A stretch of DNA of 64,000 nt from Tectiglobus sp965215755 (GTDB lineage Bacteria > Pseudomonadota > Alphaproteobacteria > Rhizobiales > Hyphomicrobiaceae): contig OZ244119.1 of NCBI GenBank assembly GCA_965215755.1, forward strand, positions 4,402,001-4,466,000, given 5' to 3'. The translations under genes and the position numbers were made by a program. Of the stretch, positions 25,071-34,038 are shown piece after piece. The notes beneath the pieces are model-generated. The model was not told the origin of the DNA, made no database searches, and saw only the letters and a list, made by a program, of their open reading frames with translations. The first letter of the stretch is position 1. Each line of letters opens with the position of its first letter.

Positions 25071-26735
25071 ATGCTGGGACGGCAGGTGTTTATGGAGAGC
25101 CTGGTCGCGCACGGGGTGGAGCGCATCTTTGGCAATCCCGGCACGACAGAAAGCCCGCTGCTACAAAGCCTCGCTTCCTATCCCTCGATCCACTACGTCA
25201 CGACACTGCAGGAAAGCATCGCGCTGTGTGCTGCGAGCTACTATGCCCAGACAACCGGCAAGACTGGTGTGGTCAGTCTGCATGTTGCTCCCGGTCTCGG
25301 CAATGCGATCGGTATGATGTATGGCGCGCTGCGCGCCAATTCCCCGATGATCGTCACTGCTGGTCAACAAGACACCCGCTTACGGCTAAACAATCCTGTG
25401 CTCGGTCATGATCTCGTCGCGATGGCGGAACCGGTCACAAAGTGGAGTGTACAGGTTGAGCGAGGCGACGAAATGGGACCGATCCTGCGTCGCGCATTTA
25501 AGGTTGCGCATGATCCGCCAGCTGGCCCTGTCTTCGTTGCTCTGCCGATCGACGTGATGGAACAGGAAACCGAACATCGTCCGGCAAGCGTCGCCGATCT
25601 CCACCGCGTACCACCACCGTCTCCGGATGGCATCAAGGCCATTGCGGACAAACTCCTGGCTGCAAAGCAGCCTGTCATCGTCGCTGGTGATGATGTTGCG
25701 CGCGCAGGTGCCAACGACCTTCTCGTCCGTCTGGCAGAGCTCGTAGGCGCTTCTGTCTGGACGGAGGGCTTGAAACTGCTCAACGCGTTTCCAACATCGC
25801 ACCCTTCCGCGCGGCTGGGCCTGCCACTTGATGCTGCTGGTATTGCAAAGTGCCTTGGTGATAGCGATGCCGTTCTACTGATAGGTGGCCCCTTCTTCGA
25901 GGAAGTGTGGCACTCACCGGGAAGCCCGTTTCCGCCTGGTGCTACCGTCATGCACATTGAAGCGACACCGGAGCAACTGGCTTACGCTATTGCTCCGGAC
26001 ATTGGTCTTGTTGGCGGCCTTCACGCTTGCCTCACCGAACTTGGCAGCGCCATTGAAGCCGCCGCAGATAGCGCATCCGCGGCCGCTGCTGCAGAACGCA
26101 ACAGTGCACTGCGCGCACGCAAAGACGCGGAGCAGTCAGCGCAACAAGCCCGCATCGACAAAGCCTGGGATCGAGACCCCATCTCTATGCCGCGTGTGAT
26201 GGCTGAGATCAATTCAGCGCTGCCTGAGAACGCTGTTGTCGTCGACGAAACGATCACGGCCAGTATCGATCTTGCCAAGACCATCTCGTTTGAGAAGTCC
26301 GGAGACTATTATGGTGCGCGCGGCGGCGGCATTGGCCAAGGCATTGCCGGGGCGCTCGGTGTGGCCGTTGGCGAACCCACCCGTCCCATCATCTGCCTTT
26401 CAGGCGACGGCTCCGCGATGTACGCCATACAGGCACTTTGGACAGCGGCCCATGTTGAGCTTCCAATCTTATTCATTATCCTGGCCAACCGCGAATACCG
26501 CATTCTCAAACACAACGTGGATGTCTACCGGCAACGCTTCGGGATCTCATCGCAAGAGCCTTACGCCCATATGGACCTCGGCAATCCGCAACTTGGTTTT
26601 GTCGAGATGGCGGCCGGGATGGGTGTTGCCGGCACCCGTATCAACCAGGCCGATAAGATCGGACCGGCGATGGCCGCGGCGCTCTCAACAGGACGCCCCC
26701 ACCTCATCGAAATCCAGATCGAGGCCAAGCGCTAG
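25071..26735 (+). CDS. ThDP-dependent enzyme (benzoylformate decarboxylase/acetolactate synthase type)
   Basis: 554 residues from the ATG at 25071 with GGGGAGA upstream; the longer open frame would start in the repeat and is rejected. The PYR domain has GVERIFGNPGTTESPLL and the activating Glu in TTLQESIALCAA. The ThDP/Mg motif is CLSGDGSAMYAIQALWTAAHVELPILFIILANREY. It resembles MdlC (benzoylformate decarboxylase) more than acetolactate synthase in its short linker and FGNPGTTE motif. It likely decarboxylates a 2-oxo acid to an aldehyde. An MFS gene follows. Confidence 0.88.
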   Translation: MLGRQVFMESLVAHGVERIFGNPGTTESPLLQSLASYPSIHYVTTLQESIALCAASYYAQTTGKTGVVSLHVAPGLGNAIGMMYGALRANSPMIVTAGQQDTRLRLNNPVLGHDLVAMAEPVTKWSVQVERGDEMGPILRRAFKVAHDPPAGPVFVALPIDVMEQETEHRPASVADLHRVPPPSPDGIKAIADKLLAAKQPVIVAGDDVARAGANDLLVRLAELVGASVWTEGLKLLNAFPTSHPSARLGLPLDAAGIAKCLGDSDAVLLIGGPFFEEVWHSPGSPFPPGATVMHIEATPEQLAYAIAPDIGLVGGLHACLTELGSAIEAAADSASAAAAAERNSALRARKDAEQSAQQARIDKAWDRDPISMPRVMAEINSALPENAVVVDETITASIDLAKTISFEKSGDYYGARGGGIGQGIAGALGVAVGEPTRPIICLSGDGSAMYAIQALWTAAHVELPILFIILANREYRILKHNVDVYRQRFGISSQEPYAHMDLGNPQLGFVEMAAGMGVAGTRINQADKIGPAMAAALSTGRPHLIEIQIEAKR

Positions 26736-26839
26736 TGGGCCAGTTCAGCCAATTGCCTTCCGACGCTGATGGCACGGCAGTATGCGTCAGGTTCGCTCCA
26801 CGGGCGTCGCGGCTCTAAGCGGGCGCCTCAACACTAGGA

Positions 26840-28078
26840 ATGCCGTTGTCCGATACGTCCACCAGCATACCAGCGAAACCGGTTCCGCTTTTTGCTATTC
26901 CTGATTATCGCCGGGGATGGATTTACGGCAGCCTGACCGGCATCGCGCGCTGGTTGGAGTTTCTCGCGCTTGGCATCTTCGCCTACCAGCTGACCGAGTC
27001 ACCGCCGCTTGTAGCGCTGCTTGCAATCCTACGGCTTACCCCGCACGTGACGGTGGGCTATTTTCTCGGGTCGATTACCGACAAGATCGACCGCAAGCGT
27101 TGGCTGCTGATTGGCCTCATCATCATGTGTGCCGTATCTGCGACGATGGCTTATCTCGCGGCATCGGGGCAGGCGACGTACACAACCATCGTCTTTGCAA
27201 CATTCGCAACGGGTGTCTTCTGGTTGACGGATATGCCCTTCCGGCGACGGTTCATGCTGGATGCGGTCGGAGCAGACCGCGCCGGTCGCGCAATGGGCTT
27301 TGACAACATCACCAACTATGCAACGCGCGGTCTCGGTCCTTTAATCGGTGGGGTCGTCTTTCAGTTCTTCGGCCCGGTCGGTGTCTTCAGTGTCAGCTTC
27401 TGCGTCTATGTTCTGTGCTTCATTCTTGCTCTCGGCTTTACGCGCCAGAAACCAACGCGTGCTGCCACGGCCAACGATGACGGATCTTCAAGTCAAAACT
27501 CGCAAGCGACCGGGCCGGGATCCCTACTGGCTGACACGCGGTTTTGTATCATTCTGGCCGTCACCGTTCTCTACAATCTCTTCTGCATTCCGTTCGTTGC
27601 AATGCTCCCGGTTTTCGCACAGAAGGATTTCGGCCTGCAGCCGGCAGCGGTTGGTACGCTCGCTGCATTCGAAGGGGTCGGTGGATTGGTCGGCTCGATT
27701 ACCGTCGGATTGCTGATACGACAACCCGCTTTCTTCATCGTCTATTTTTGCGGACCGCTGATCTATCTTTGTGCCGTGCTTGCGCTTTCGTTTACACTGA
27801 CGCCGGGCTCGACGCTGGTCACCTTGATCGTGCTCAGCTTTGGAGGTGCTTGCTTCTCAGCAACCCAATATACGCTGGTCTATACGAGGACAACGCCGGA
27901 ACTTCGCGGACGGGCGTCGGGATTTCTTGCGATCGCCATCGGCTCAGGTACGCTTGGGCTTTGGAACGCGGGTTATCTCTTCAATACTTATCCGTCTGCG
28001 ACAGCTATGCAGATCATGGCCCTGGAGGGGCTGGTGCCGATGCTGTTGCTAGGGCTCTACGCCATGCTTAGGCGCTGA
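26840..28078 (+). CDS. MFS transporter
   Basis: 412 residues with about 12 TM helices. The TM2-TM3 loop GSITDKIDRKRWL is the MFS signature (D-x-x-x-RK). A hydrophilic central loop (KPTRAATANDDGSSSQNSQATG) splits the two halves. It lies 104 bases after the ThDP gene in the same direction. Substrate unknown. Confidence 0.85.
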   Translation: MPLSDTSTSIPAKPVPLFAIPDYRRGWIYGSLTGIARWLEFLALGIFAYQLTESPPLVALLAILRLTPHVTVGYFLGSITDKIDRKRWLLIGLIIMCAVSATMAYLAASGQATYTTIVFATFATGVFWLTDMPFRRRFMLDAVGADRAGRAMGFDNITNYATRGLGPLIGGVVFQFFGPVGVFSVSFCVYVLCFILALGFTRQKPTRAATANDDGSSSQNSQATGPGSLLADTRFCIILAVTVLYNLFCIPFVAMLPVFAQKDFGLQPAAVGTLAAFEGVGGLVGSITVGLLIRQPAFFIVYFCGPLIYLCAVLALSFTLTPGSTLVTLIVLSFGGACFSATQYTLVYTRTTPELRGRASGFLAIAIGSGTLGLWNAGYLFNTYPSATAMQIMALEGLVPMLLLGLYAMLRR

Positions 28079-28104
28079 ATACCGCCGTTTCGCTTGCGCT
28101 TGGT

Positions 28105-28329
28105 CTAATCCATCTTGACCGGCTTCTTGAAACCGGTGCGCTCGAGAATTTCGTTCCAGCGGGGCAAGCCAAACGGGCCTTTGACCTGGTCTTCGTGGGT
28201 AACGAACGTAATGCCCTTGCGGCGCAACGGGTGTCCGCATTCATCCGATGCTTCCGGCTCCTTCGCGACGTGCGGAGGCACAGTGGCACTCACAAACCCG
28301 GTGTCGTGCTGCTCATTGCTCATGGTCAT
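28105..28329 (-). CDS. Small hypothetical protein
   Basis: 74 residues from the ATG at 28329, which has AAGAGA before it; the frame is open to 28398. The N-terminal half is acidic and flexible, the C-terminal half carries ECGHPLRRKGITFVTHEDQV and PRWNEILERTGF. No signal peptide, no membrane segment and no recognised family. It lies between an MFS gene (converging) and the nitrile hydratase operon but is separated from the latter by a DUF3592 gene, so a link is not established. Confidence 0.5.
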   Translation of the reverse strand: MTMSNEQHDTGFVSATVPPHVAKEPEASDECGHPLRRKGITFVTHEDQVKGPFGLPRWNEILERTGFKKPVKMD

Positions 28330-28619
28330 ATCGGTTCTCTTGTCGATCTGTTTAACAGGACACGCTTCTCTAGGCTTAGGCTCGCGGCTTCCTGTCAATA
28401 AAACTTAAACCACCACCGTTAGGGTTTGACCAACCATTCACGCGAACAAGGCAAAAGCTCTCTAAAGGTCCATTGGACGATTTAGCTCAAACTGTTGCGC
28501 GTTGATTTACGGCTCGGAAACCACGCTGACTTTCATTTCGTCAGGAATGCCGCAAGCTTCTGGATTGGTAGTTTCGCGATCGCCACATCAGGGACGATAG
28601 ATAACTCAGAGGAACGATT

Positions 28620-29018
28620 TTGGACGGCGTAACAGTTCTGTGGATCGCGGCTATCGTGGCCACGATTGTGGGCTTGGGCTCGCTGGCTCATTTCACCACT
28701 ATTGCAATCCGCTGGCCAACCGCCAAGGGAACGGTCACCGGCAACCGCAGACGCCATGCCCAATATGATAGCGGAAGCTCGACCGTTTATGCGGCTGATA
28801 TCAGCTTCCAGACCGCCGCCGGCCAGAGACACACGATCCTGAGTGATGTCCAGCGGCAAAAACCCTGGCCGATCGGCACAACACTCCAAGTGTACTACAA
28901 GCCATCGAACCCCAATCATGCCATGACAATGAACCTATGGCAGCGGCTTGTGCTCTCTGGTTTCTTTATCGCAGTGGCCGCAGTGACCTGGTTGAGGTTG
29001 TTCGAAATCATTCGATGA
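28620..29018 (+). CDS. DUF3592 membrane protein
   Basis: 132 residues from TTG with AGAGGAAC upstream. TM helices at about 6-26 and 108-128 flank a beta-rich extracytoplasmic domain (GTVTGNRRRHAQYD, YAADISFQTAAGQ, VYYKPSNPNHAM) of DUF3592 type. Function unknown. It converges with the amidase gene, leaving one base between stops. Confidence 0.7.
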   Translation: MDGVTVLWIAAIVATIVGLGSLAHFTTIAIRWPTAKGTVTGNRRRHAQYDSGSSTVYAADISFQTAAGQRHTILSDVQRQKPWPIGTTLQVYYKPSNPNHAMTMNLWQRLVLSGFFIAVAAVTWLRLFEIIR

Positions 29019-29019
29019 T

Positions 29020-30660
29020 TTAGCGCATCCGCCCCACATCAAAAATCGATGACACTTCCTCTTCGCGTGCATTGTCACGCTTGAGCCGGCCAGCCATCGC
29101 AATCGCATAGGGCGCCACAGCGACGAGTTCTTCCATTATTTCTGCAGGAAGGTTCAGTCCCATGTTTCTCGCTGCCATTTCGGCCCGTGCCCGGACTTCC
29201 GATGAGACGTGACCTGTATCCGGCACCCAGGATTGCGGATCGACTTCAGCAGGCGGGTCGCCGGAACTGAGAGCCGGTCGCTGTTTCCACCAACCACTGG
29301 CCTGTTCATAGGCGTGGCCGGCGCTCAGCACTTTGGCGTCATCGAACGGACGCCCCGCGAGTTGCATCGACAGCGGCAGACCTTCCGACGTGAAACCGCA
29401 AAGGAGAGCCAGGGCTGGACCTCCCGTGCAATTGAACGGCGTGGTGAAACTTGGCGTGCGCATGAACGTCGACGGGTCGTGCTTATCAATGCGCGGTGCT
29501 GCTGACGTGTTCGCCGTCATGAACAGATCGAAGCGTTGGTAGAGCTCCGCCATTTCCGTCGTAATGGCGCGGCGCTCTCTGCCGGCCCGAACGTAGTCTT
29601 CGGCTGTAAATAAACACGCTGGCAGACAACGGACCCGGAAGTCCTGTCCGAAATCCTGTGGTCTCCTCTGAAACTCTGTGAGATTGATTGAGAGAACTTC
29701 GGCTTCTGCAGTGACGACTTTGACGTCCTGGTAGTACTGAAGCTCCCGCAGTTCGATCTCTTCTATTTCTGCGCCCAGCCCCTTCAACACATCGATGGCA
29801 GCCTCCATGGCTGCGGGCAACTCAGGATGGACCTTGGCGTCGCGTTCCCAGAAGTGCCGGATAACAGCGATCCGCAAGCCTTTGATGCTGTCGCCAATTC
29901 CGGCCGTGAAATCTTCTTCCGGTGCCCTGACCGAAGCTGGGTCTGCCGGGTCGTAGCCGGCAATTGCGTTCAGCGCGATAGCGCTATCATGGGCTGTCCG
30001 CGTCAGCGGTCCGCAATGATCATAGGTATAGGAATTCGGGATGACACCGGCGCGGCTCACTCGGCCATAGGTCGGCTTCATGCCAGCCAAACCGCATAAA
30101 CCTGCCGGACTTCGAATAGAGCCTCCGGTATCGGTGCCCAGCGCCATGGGAACCAGACCCGCCGCAACTGCGGCGCCTGAGCCTGACGACGACCCGCCAG
30201 TGAAGTGCGCCGTGTTCCACGGATTGCGCGCCGGCGGCCATGGCAAATCAAACGACGGACCGCCGTGTGCGAATTCATGGGTCGTCAGTTTACCGGTCAG
30301 GACAGCCCCGGCTTCGCTCAGCTTAACAATGGCCGTGCAGTCTTTGGCCGGCACGCGGTCAATGTTGGTTTTCGATTGGCCGGTCGTCAATATGCCAGCC
30401 GTGTCGTAGATGTCTTTGACCGCGTACGGGATCCCATGTATAGCGCCGCGATACTTACCCGCTGCAATCTCTTCTTCTGCGGACTTGGCTTGTTCCAATG
30501 CGCGTTCAAATGTTGGCGTCAGGAACGCAAAGAGCTGCGGCTGCAAGGCCTCAGATCGCGCAATCAACGCCTGGGTATAGTCGACTGGTGATAGCGACTT
30601 CGCTTTGATCTGCTCCGATGCCTCGGAGAGGGTCAGATCGTGTAGCTCCGACGTTGTCAT
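29020..30660 (-). CDS. Amidase (amidase signature family)
   Basis: 546 residues. The Ser-cisSer-Lys triad is K82 (AVKDIYDT), S157 (GGSSSGSG) and S181 (GTDTGGSIRSPAG). It hydrolyses amides to acid plus ammonia. Only 9 bases separate it from the nitrile hydratase alpha gene, so it follows the usual nitrile to amide to acid order. The substrate range cannot be told. The C-terminal region (about 440-546) is longer than in many amidases and has a segment RARAEMAARNMGLNLPAEIM. Confidence 0.92.
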   Translation of the reverse strand: MTTSELHDLTLSEASEQIKAKSLSPVDYTQALIARSEALQPQLFAFLTPTFERALEQAKSAEEEIAAGKYRGAIHGIPYAVKDIYDTAGILTTGQSKTNIDRVPAKDCTAIVKLSEAGAVLTGKLTTHEFAHGGPSFDLPWPPARNPWNTAHFTGGSSSGSGAAVAAGLVPMALGTDTGGSIRSPAGLCGLAGMKPTYGRVSRAGVIPNSYTYDHCGPLTRTAHDSAIALNAIAGYDPADPASVRAPEEDFTAGIGDSIKGLRIAVIRHFWERDAKVHPELPAAMEAAIDVLKGLGAEIEEIELRELQYYQDVKVVTAEAEVLSINLTEFQRRPQDFGQDFRVRCLPACLFTAEDYVRAGRERRAITTEMAELYQRFDLFMTANTSAAPRIDKHDPSTFMRTPSFTTPFNCTGGPALALLCGFTSEGLPLSMQLAGRPFDDAKVLSAGHAYEQASGWWKQRPALSSGDPPAEVDPQSWVPDTGHVSSEVRARAEMAARNMGLNLPAEIMEELVAVAPYAIAMAGRLKRDNAREEEVSSIFDVGRMR

Positions 30661-30669
30661 ATGGCCTTC

Positions 30670-31335
30670 CTATGCTGGTGCGCGGGCGCCGGACGGTAGG
30701 CGGGCTTCAGCCGTGCCGATCATGCTGTCGCGTGAAACCAATTCTGCCAGCTGCGCCTCACTCATGCCCTCGGTGCCTTCCGGGCGGCGTGGCAGTACGA
30801 GATAACGGCAGTCCGCCGTTGAATCGAGCACGCGCACCTCGCGGTGTTGCGAAATCTCAGTCCCGAACTCAGATAGAACAGCGCGCGGCTCTCGCACCGT
30901 TCGCGATCGATACTCACGTGACTTGTACCAGAGCGGCGGGATACCGAGCAGCGGACGCGGATAACACGAGCAGAGTGTGCACACGACCATATTGTGGACG
31001 TCTTCCGTGTTCTCCACGACCACCAGCTTGAGTCCATCGAAGACAACGCCCATTTCCGCCACGGCCGCATTGCCATCAGCCAGCAAACGCGCCTTGAAGT
31101 CCGGGTCGGTCCAGGCGCGCGCAACAACTTTGGCGCCGCCTTCCGGTGACTTGCGCTCCCAGGCCTCAACCATGTCGGAGACTTCGCGCGCCGTGATCAC
31201 ACCTTTCTCGACGAGCAGTTCACGAATGGCGATCTCCTCGAATTCCCAATCCTTCTCGGGTTCGGCGATGTCCGGTTGGAATGTGGTTGCGTGGTCATGA
31301 TCATGGTCATGCGGATGATGATGGTCGTGGCTCAT
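30670..31335 (-). CDS. Nitrile hydratase alpha subunit (cobalt type)
   Basis: 221 residues. The metal-binding motif is C119-T-L-C122-S-C124-Y (VVCTLCSCYPRPLLG). The Thr following the first Cys marks the cobalt type, as opposed to Ser in iron enzymes. The second and third Cys are normally oxidised to sulfinic and sulfenic acid. The enzyme hydrates nitriles to amides. The N terminus has eight His within the first 15 residues (MSHDHHHPHDHDHDH), a possible metal-loading tail. It starts immediately after the stop of the beta C-terminal-half gene. Thiocyanate hydrolase gamma is the closest alternative because the beta part is split. Confidence 0.9.
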   Translation of the reverse strand: MSHDHHHPHDHDHDHATTFQPDIAEPEKDWEFEEIAIRELLVEKGVITAREVSDMVEAWERKSPEGGAKVVARAWTDPDFKARLLADGNAAVAEMGVVFDGLKLVVVENTEDVHNMVVCTLCSCYPRPLLGIPPLWYKSREYRSRTVREPRAVLSEFGTEISQHREVRVLDSTADCRYLVLPRRPEGTEGMSEAQLAELVSRDSMIGTAEARLPSGARAPA

Positions 31336-31629
31336 TTATTCGTCCTCGATCGGCTCTAGCCAATTTTCGTAGATGTCTGCCGTCACGGTATCGTTCGGAC
31401 CGTACTCGCCCTCTCCGTTCCAGACCTGGTCCATGTCGAATTTCACCTGGAACAGATCAAGTTTCGGTAGGCCATTCATGCCGTAGGCCAGGCGCTCCGG
31501 ATTAGGAAAGGCCCCGAAGTGGCGGATAATGATACCGGTTTTGCCGCGCAGGAACTGAGGTGTCCGCATGTGCCCCGGCGGCTGTGCGTCCGCAACCTTG
31601 ATACGGTCGCCAATTTTATACCCGCTCAT
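31336..31629 (-). CDS. Nitrile hydratase beta subunit, C-terminal half (separate gene)
   Basis: 97 residues forming the SH3-like barrel of the beta subunit: YKIGDRIKVADAQPPGHMRTPQFLRGKTGIII, then VKFDMDQVWNGEG and DIYENWLEPIE. In ordinary nitrile hydratases this is residues 120-220 of one beta chain. Here the start ATG overlaps the TGA of the N-terminal-half gene (31626-31629), so it is a designed gene split and not a frameshift. The same split occurs in thiocyanate hydrolase and three-subunit nitrile hydratases. Confidence 0.88.
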   Translation of the reverse strand: MSGYKIGDRIKVADAQPPGHMRTPQFLRGKTGIIIRHFGAFPNPERLAYGMNGLPKLDLFQVKFDMDQVWNGEGEYGPNDTVTADIYENWLEPIEDE

Positions 31630-31958
31630 GATGCGGTCTCACGCGTGGTGGCGTGACGTGCCTTGACTTCGGCAAGCTTGGCGGCCAGTTCCGCTTCCGT
31701 CAGAATGCCCTTTTCGATCAGCAGCGAGCGCATCGCCGCCACCCAGCGCTCATAGTAGTCCGAACCCTCATAGAATTCGGGTGTCAGACTCTCGATTGTT
31801 CTGCGGTTTTCATCGGATCGGAAGAACGCGCGCGGCTGCTGGCGCAACAGCATCATCATGGCGTCGATGCGGCGCTCGGTCATGGTTGGCTCATGCTCGT
31901 GAGTATCGATCGGTCCGGCTGGCAAGCCGCCGAGGTCGGTTATGGCGCGATTGGTCAC
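31626..31958 (-). CDS. Nitrile hydratase beta subunit, N-terminal half (separate gene)
   Basis: 110 residues, helical. LGGLPAGPIDTHEHEPTMTERRIDAMMMLL and SDYYERWVAAMRSLLIEKGILTEAELAAKL match the N-terminal helical part of the beta subunit (the YYxxW and GxLTxxEL pattern). It is the first gene of the operon beta-N, beta-C, alpha, amidase, all tightly spaced. A weaker possibility is that it is a nitrile hydratase activator, since activators resemble the beta N terminus. No other activator gene is seen in the window. Confidence 0.82.
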   Translation of the reverse strand: MTNRAITDLGGLPAGPIDTHEHEPTMTERRIDAMMMLLRQQPRAFFRSDENRRTIESLTPEFYEGSDYYERWVAAMRSLLIEKGILTEAELAAKLAEVKARHATTRETAS

Positions 31959-32113
31959 TGAAGCCTCTCCATTGGTGCCCGAGGACTATGGGGTTGGGTT
32001 GTCATAGGGATCAAGAGTTTCAACGAACGATCGCAATGACGATGCATTTCCGCGCAGACAGTGCTAATCTGTACCAAGACATTTGTGGGACAGTCGCAAG
32101 CAATGGGGCAGGC

Positions 32114-32737
32114 ATGCTGAAGATTTACGGTCGGGCGAATTCTATCAATGTGCGCAAGGTGCTTTGGGCCTGCGGCGAGATCGGCCTGGACTTCGACCGC
32201 GAGGACTGGGGACGCGGCTACCGTCCCACCAGCGAGCAGGAATTCAAGCGTATCAACCCCTTCGAAGTCGTCCCGGCGATTGACGACGACGGTTTTACGT
32301 TGCGCGAAAGCAATACCATTGTCCGTTATCTTGCAACCAAGCATAATCGAAGTGATCTTTACCCCACCGACATGCACGAGCGTTTCAGATGCGAGGCCTG
32401 GATGGATTGGGCCAGCCAGGATCTTTATGTCGACATTCGCCCGATCGTTATGGCGCAGATCTTCAAAGTGCCCGAGTTTCAGGACCCGGACATTCAGAAG
32501 AAAGCCCAGAATGGATGGACCCGCGTGATGGATATGCTCGAAATCTATCTAAGCTCGGGCAACGATTACATGATGGGTGATAGCTTCACCATCGCTGACA
32601 TTCCAACCGGCCTCGTCGTCAACAGATGGTTCAGCCTGGAATTTCCCAAGCCACAATTTCCCAATATACAAAGCTACTATGACCGCTTGTCAGAGAGGCC
32701 GCCGTACATGGAGCACGGTCGGAATGGATTGCCATGA
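32114..32737 (+). CDS. Glutathione S-transferase family protein
   Basis: 207 residues from the ATG at 32114; the open frame extends upstream but has no GST similarity there. The thioredoxin-like domain begins MLKIYGRANSINVRKVLWAC, with an ESNTIV glutathione-binding turn (Glu-Ser). The helical C-terminal domain carries DSFTIADIPTG (the GST N-capping Asp). It conjugates or reduces electrophiles with glutathione. It is divergent from the nitrile hydratase operon and overlaps the next gene by 4 bases. Confidence 0.9.
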   Translation: MLKIYGRANSINVRKVLWACGEIGLDFDREDWGRGYRPTSEQEFKRINPFEVVPAIDDDGFTLRESNTIVRYLATKHNRSDLYPTDMHERFRCEAWMDWASQDLYVDIRPIVMAQIFKVPEFQDPDIQKKAQNGWTRVMDMLEIYLSSGNDYMMGDSFTIADIPTGLVVNRWFSLEFPKPQFPNIQSYYDRLSERPPYMEHGRNGLP

Positions 32738-33354
32738 TCACTCTTGACCGAACACCAATCGCACGTGTGTTGCAGCGCATCCTGCATCTGCGGTTTTTGA
32801 TTGGGGGACTTGTCAGCGTCGCTTTTGGGGCGATCACCGTCAGCGCGGCACTCGCGGACGGGCGCGCGATCTGCGTCCAATGCATGGAGCCGGATGTCGC
32901 TTACAGATGCCAGGTCAACGCATCGGCAGAACATCAACCATTTCTTGCCAACGACCGCTTGATCCGCATGGCCTGCATTCGCCATATCGCGAAATCCAGT
33001 GGGCATGCAGCATGTAAGGTGAGCAAAGATCAGCCGGCCAACTGCCTAGGCGAGGCTTACACTGTCAATATTTCAGAAATGGCTCAGTCTTATGTGGATC
33101 GGCTGCCGTCAGCGGTGCAAAAAGCCATAACACCTGCCGGGAGGCCTGCAGCTCCAGCCCAGCAAGAGGCTTCGGGCGATGCAGACAAGGAGCAACCTCC
33201 GAAGACTGTCGTCGAAATGGCCAAGCGCACGGCGGAGAATTCACAAAAGCAGCTTGAAAATGCAGGAACTGCTGTCAAGAACGCCGGCGAGTTCGTCACC
33301 GGGACCGTCAAGCAGACCTGGACCTGCCTCGCAACGCTCTTCAGTGATTGCTAA
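32734..33354 (+). CDS. Secreted Cys-containing hypothetical protein
   Basis: 206 residues. A signal sequence or anchor spans about residues 20-42 (LRFLIGGLVSVAFGAITVSAALA-DG). The mature part begins with a Cys cluster (ICVQC, YRCQ, ACIRH, ACKV, NCLG), then a Pro/Gln-rich linker, an amphipathic helix (AKRTAENSQKQLENAGTAVKNAG) and two Cys at the end (WTCLATLFSDC). Translationally coupled to the GST gene (ATGA). No family recognised; likely a periplasmic protein with disulfides. Confidence 0.6.
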   Translation: MITLDRTPIARVLQRILHLRFLIGGLVSVAFGAITVSAALADGRAICVQCMEPDVAYRCQVNASAEHQPFLANDRLIRMACIRHIAKSSGHAACKVSKDQPANCLGEAYTVNISEMAQSYVDRLPSAVQKAITPAGRPAAPAQQEASGDADKEQPPKTVVEMAKRTAENSQKQLENAGTAVKNAGEFVTGTVKQTWTCLATLFSDC

Positions 33355-33435
33355 GTCCCAGATATCGGCCATTCGGTCCGCCTATCGCTGAGCAGACGAA
33401 CGGCATGACACGGGCCTGAAGTCGCGAACAAACCT

Positions 33436-33705
33436 TTAGTTCAAGGCCAGCCATTTGCGTGCCAGGCGCTGTGCCTTTGAAACTTCGGCACGGCTCAAAT
33501 CTCGCGAAATCTCCATGCGATACCGCTTGGCTTCTTCGTTACCGCGCAATGCCGCCAGATTAAACCACTTGTGGGCCTGCACCAGATCCATCTCAACATC
33601 ACGACCTGCGCTGTACATCAGGCCCAATTCGAAGAGCGCATCTGCTCCGCCTGCGAGCGCTGCGCCATTCTGCAGATCAAACGTCCCAAACTCAAAACGC
33701 GCCAT
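33436..33705 (-). CDS. Small Sel1-like repeat protein
   Basis: 89 residues from the ATG at 33705, preceded by GTGAGGGA; the frame is open 11 codons further. Two Sel1-type units are seen (ALFELGLMYSAGRDVEMDLVQAHKWFNLAA and the preceding NGAALAGGAD turn). No signal peptide. Single-unit Sel1 proteins of this size are common in alphaproteobacteria; the function is unknown. Confidence 0.75.
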   Translation of the reverse strand: MARFEFGTFDLQNGAALAGGADALFELGLMYSAGRDVEMDLVQAHKWFNLAALRGNEEAKRYRMEISRDLSRAEVSKAQRLARKWLALN

Positions 33706-34038
33706 GAGTTCCCTCACTTGGCTATGCGGCACCGACAAACGTGCAGGTGCCTCCTGTCCTCCGATAGAGGTTAACCATCACAGCGCAATGGAAAAAATTG
33801 GTTAACGCGAAGCCGAATCCCATTTTGTGTCAACCAATTACACACTTGCCATAATTTTGAAGCGCAGCCCGCCCAGCTATCCGATTCTTTTGATGGGCCA
33901 ATATTCGACCTCACACGGCAGTTGGCCACAGGTCCCAAATCTGCCTTGAAACTGCCTGATGCGAGAGTATGTTGACGGTCGAGGGGTATCAGGCGTCGAT
34001 CATCGATCGGTCGCTGCAGTAAACGGGGATTCCAAACG
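33706..34038. other. 333-bp intergenic region without recognised gene
   Basis: Between the divergent Sel1 gene and the small lipoprotein gene. It contains AT-rich stretches (for example around 33780-33870) suited to promoters. No tRNA, hairpin with a T-run or protein-like frame was found. Confidence 0.45.

Noticed and set aside
31626..31629. Sequencing frameshift as cause of the split nitrile hydratase beta
   Set aside because: Both parts have own start and stop joined by a clean ATGA overlap, and the same split is known in related enzymes.
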